Source: a virus. From it: a stretch of 57,421 nt of DNA. Positions 57,094-57,421 of this stretch are shown in pieces. The stretch covers positions 1 to 57,421 of IMG/VR virus record IMGVR_UViG_3300031566_000036, one strand, 5' to 3'. Numbering within the stretch: the stretch's first letter is position 1; each line of letters begins with the position of its first letter. Made by a program: the position numbers and the translations under genes. The notes under the pieces are model-generated. The model saw only the letters and a list, made by a program, of their open reading frames with translations. It had not been told where the DNA came from and did no database searches.

Positions 57094-57421
57094 AAGCTTT
57101 GGCTCTGCCCGCGTCCGTCACCAATCTGAACTCTTATAGTAGGCTCAACACTATTCAGCGGCAAACGAACTCGCTCGTCTATTGCACGGGCGATTGCTTC
57201 GGCGAGGTCTAAATGCTCCGCTCCACAAACGTCGTTAATCGCGAGAATGATTTGCATCACTATTAAATTAACAACTTTTAAACTTACTTTGTCACCAGCC
57301 TCTTTTTCTAATCTCGATGCTGCAAGGACTAAGTCCTTTACCTCACCCATCGCCGTGCCTAAAGTTTGAATCATTAACGACTTTAAGTCAGGCGTTAACT
57401 TGGCTGCTTGCTTTTCGTCAA
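57090..57421 (-). CDS. Possible terminase small subunit, N-terminus cut by window edge
   Basis: The frame is open to the right edge (about 110 visible codons, first ones DEKQAAKLTPDLKSLM), so the ATG at 57374 is probably internal. It is helical with a short hydrophobic segment (VVNLIVMQIILAINDVC). Position immediately before terL and 4-base overlap with it suggest TerS. No helix-turn-helix can be checked because the N-terminus is missing. Confidence 0.6.
   Translation of the reverse strand, partial: DEKQAAKLTPDLKSLMIQTLGTAMGEVKDLVLAASRLEKEAGDKVSLKVVNLIVMQIILAINDVCGAEHLDLAEAIARAIDERVRLPLNSVEPTIRVQIGDGRGQSQSL

Overview
The window is one contiguous piece of a tailed-phage genome. It carries a complete siphovirus-type structural cassette: terminase, portal, MuF-type head protein, protease/scaffold, capsid, neck proteins, tail tube, frameshifted tail chaperones, tape measure and tail tip. 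A phage replication and nucleotide module follows. Every gene I accept is on the minus strand, so transcription runs from high to low coordinates and the right edge is upstream. No integrase, repressor, tRNA or rRNA was recognised. A secreted beta-barrel-like protein with a signal peptide and LPS-type sugar genes suggest a Gram-negative host. Both edges cut genes, so the genome is incomplete here. Most starts are decided by a strong AAAGGA or AAGGAG ribosome-binding site.

Layout in transcription order. (1) 57.4-44.1 kb: packaging and head genes (TerS candidate, TerL, HNH nuclease, MptE/DUF115-like protein, portal, MuF-ParB fusion, protease with a nested scaffold start, decoration protein, major capsid protein, a second MptE-like protein, small membrane or secreted proteins, neck and tail-completion proteins). 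(2) 44.1-26.4 kb: a short methyltransferase/glycosyltransferase insert, a 1520-residue repeat protein whose C-terminus is a second copy of the neighbouring tail-terminator-like protein, tail tube, two tail chaperones joined by a textbook -1 frameshift signal, tape measure, and tail-tip proteins. (3) 26.1-16.8 kb: fourteen tightly overlapping genes for surface-glycan work (glycosyltransferases, GDP-mannose 4,6-dehydratase, fucosyltransferase-like enzyme, methyltransferases, cytidylyltransferase, a sulfatase-fold enzyme), bounded by an AT-rich inverted repeat on one side and a hairpin terminator plus a sigma70-like promoter on the other. (4) 16.6-3.0 kb: replication and nucleotide metabolism (SNF2 helicase, SSB candidate, CHC2-Toprim primase fused to an MCM-like AAA+ domain, MazG-like protein, C5 methyltransferase, a thymidylate-synthase-family enzyme with a dCMP-type active-site Asp, dCMP deaminase, HNH nuclease, family A DNA polymerase).

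(5) 2.8 kb to the left edge is the most unusual part. Behind a near-consensus promoter (-35 at 2799-2804, -10 at 2777-2782) lie small genes, each with a strong ribosome-binding site, separated by six copies of an RNA element. Read on the coding strand, all six have the complete core of a type II (stem-II-open) hammerhead ribozyme: GAAA, a stem III hairpin, UC, a stem I hairpin, then CUGAUGA. The stem sequences differ between copies while pairing is kept. Predicted cleavage falls 59-68 nt upstream of each downstream start codon. The array should therefore cut one long transcript into small, mostly single-gene RNAs, each with a hairpin at both ends. I regard this as the best candidate for an undescribed system here.
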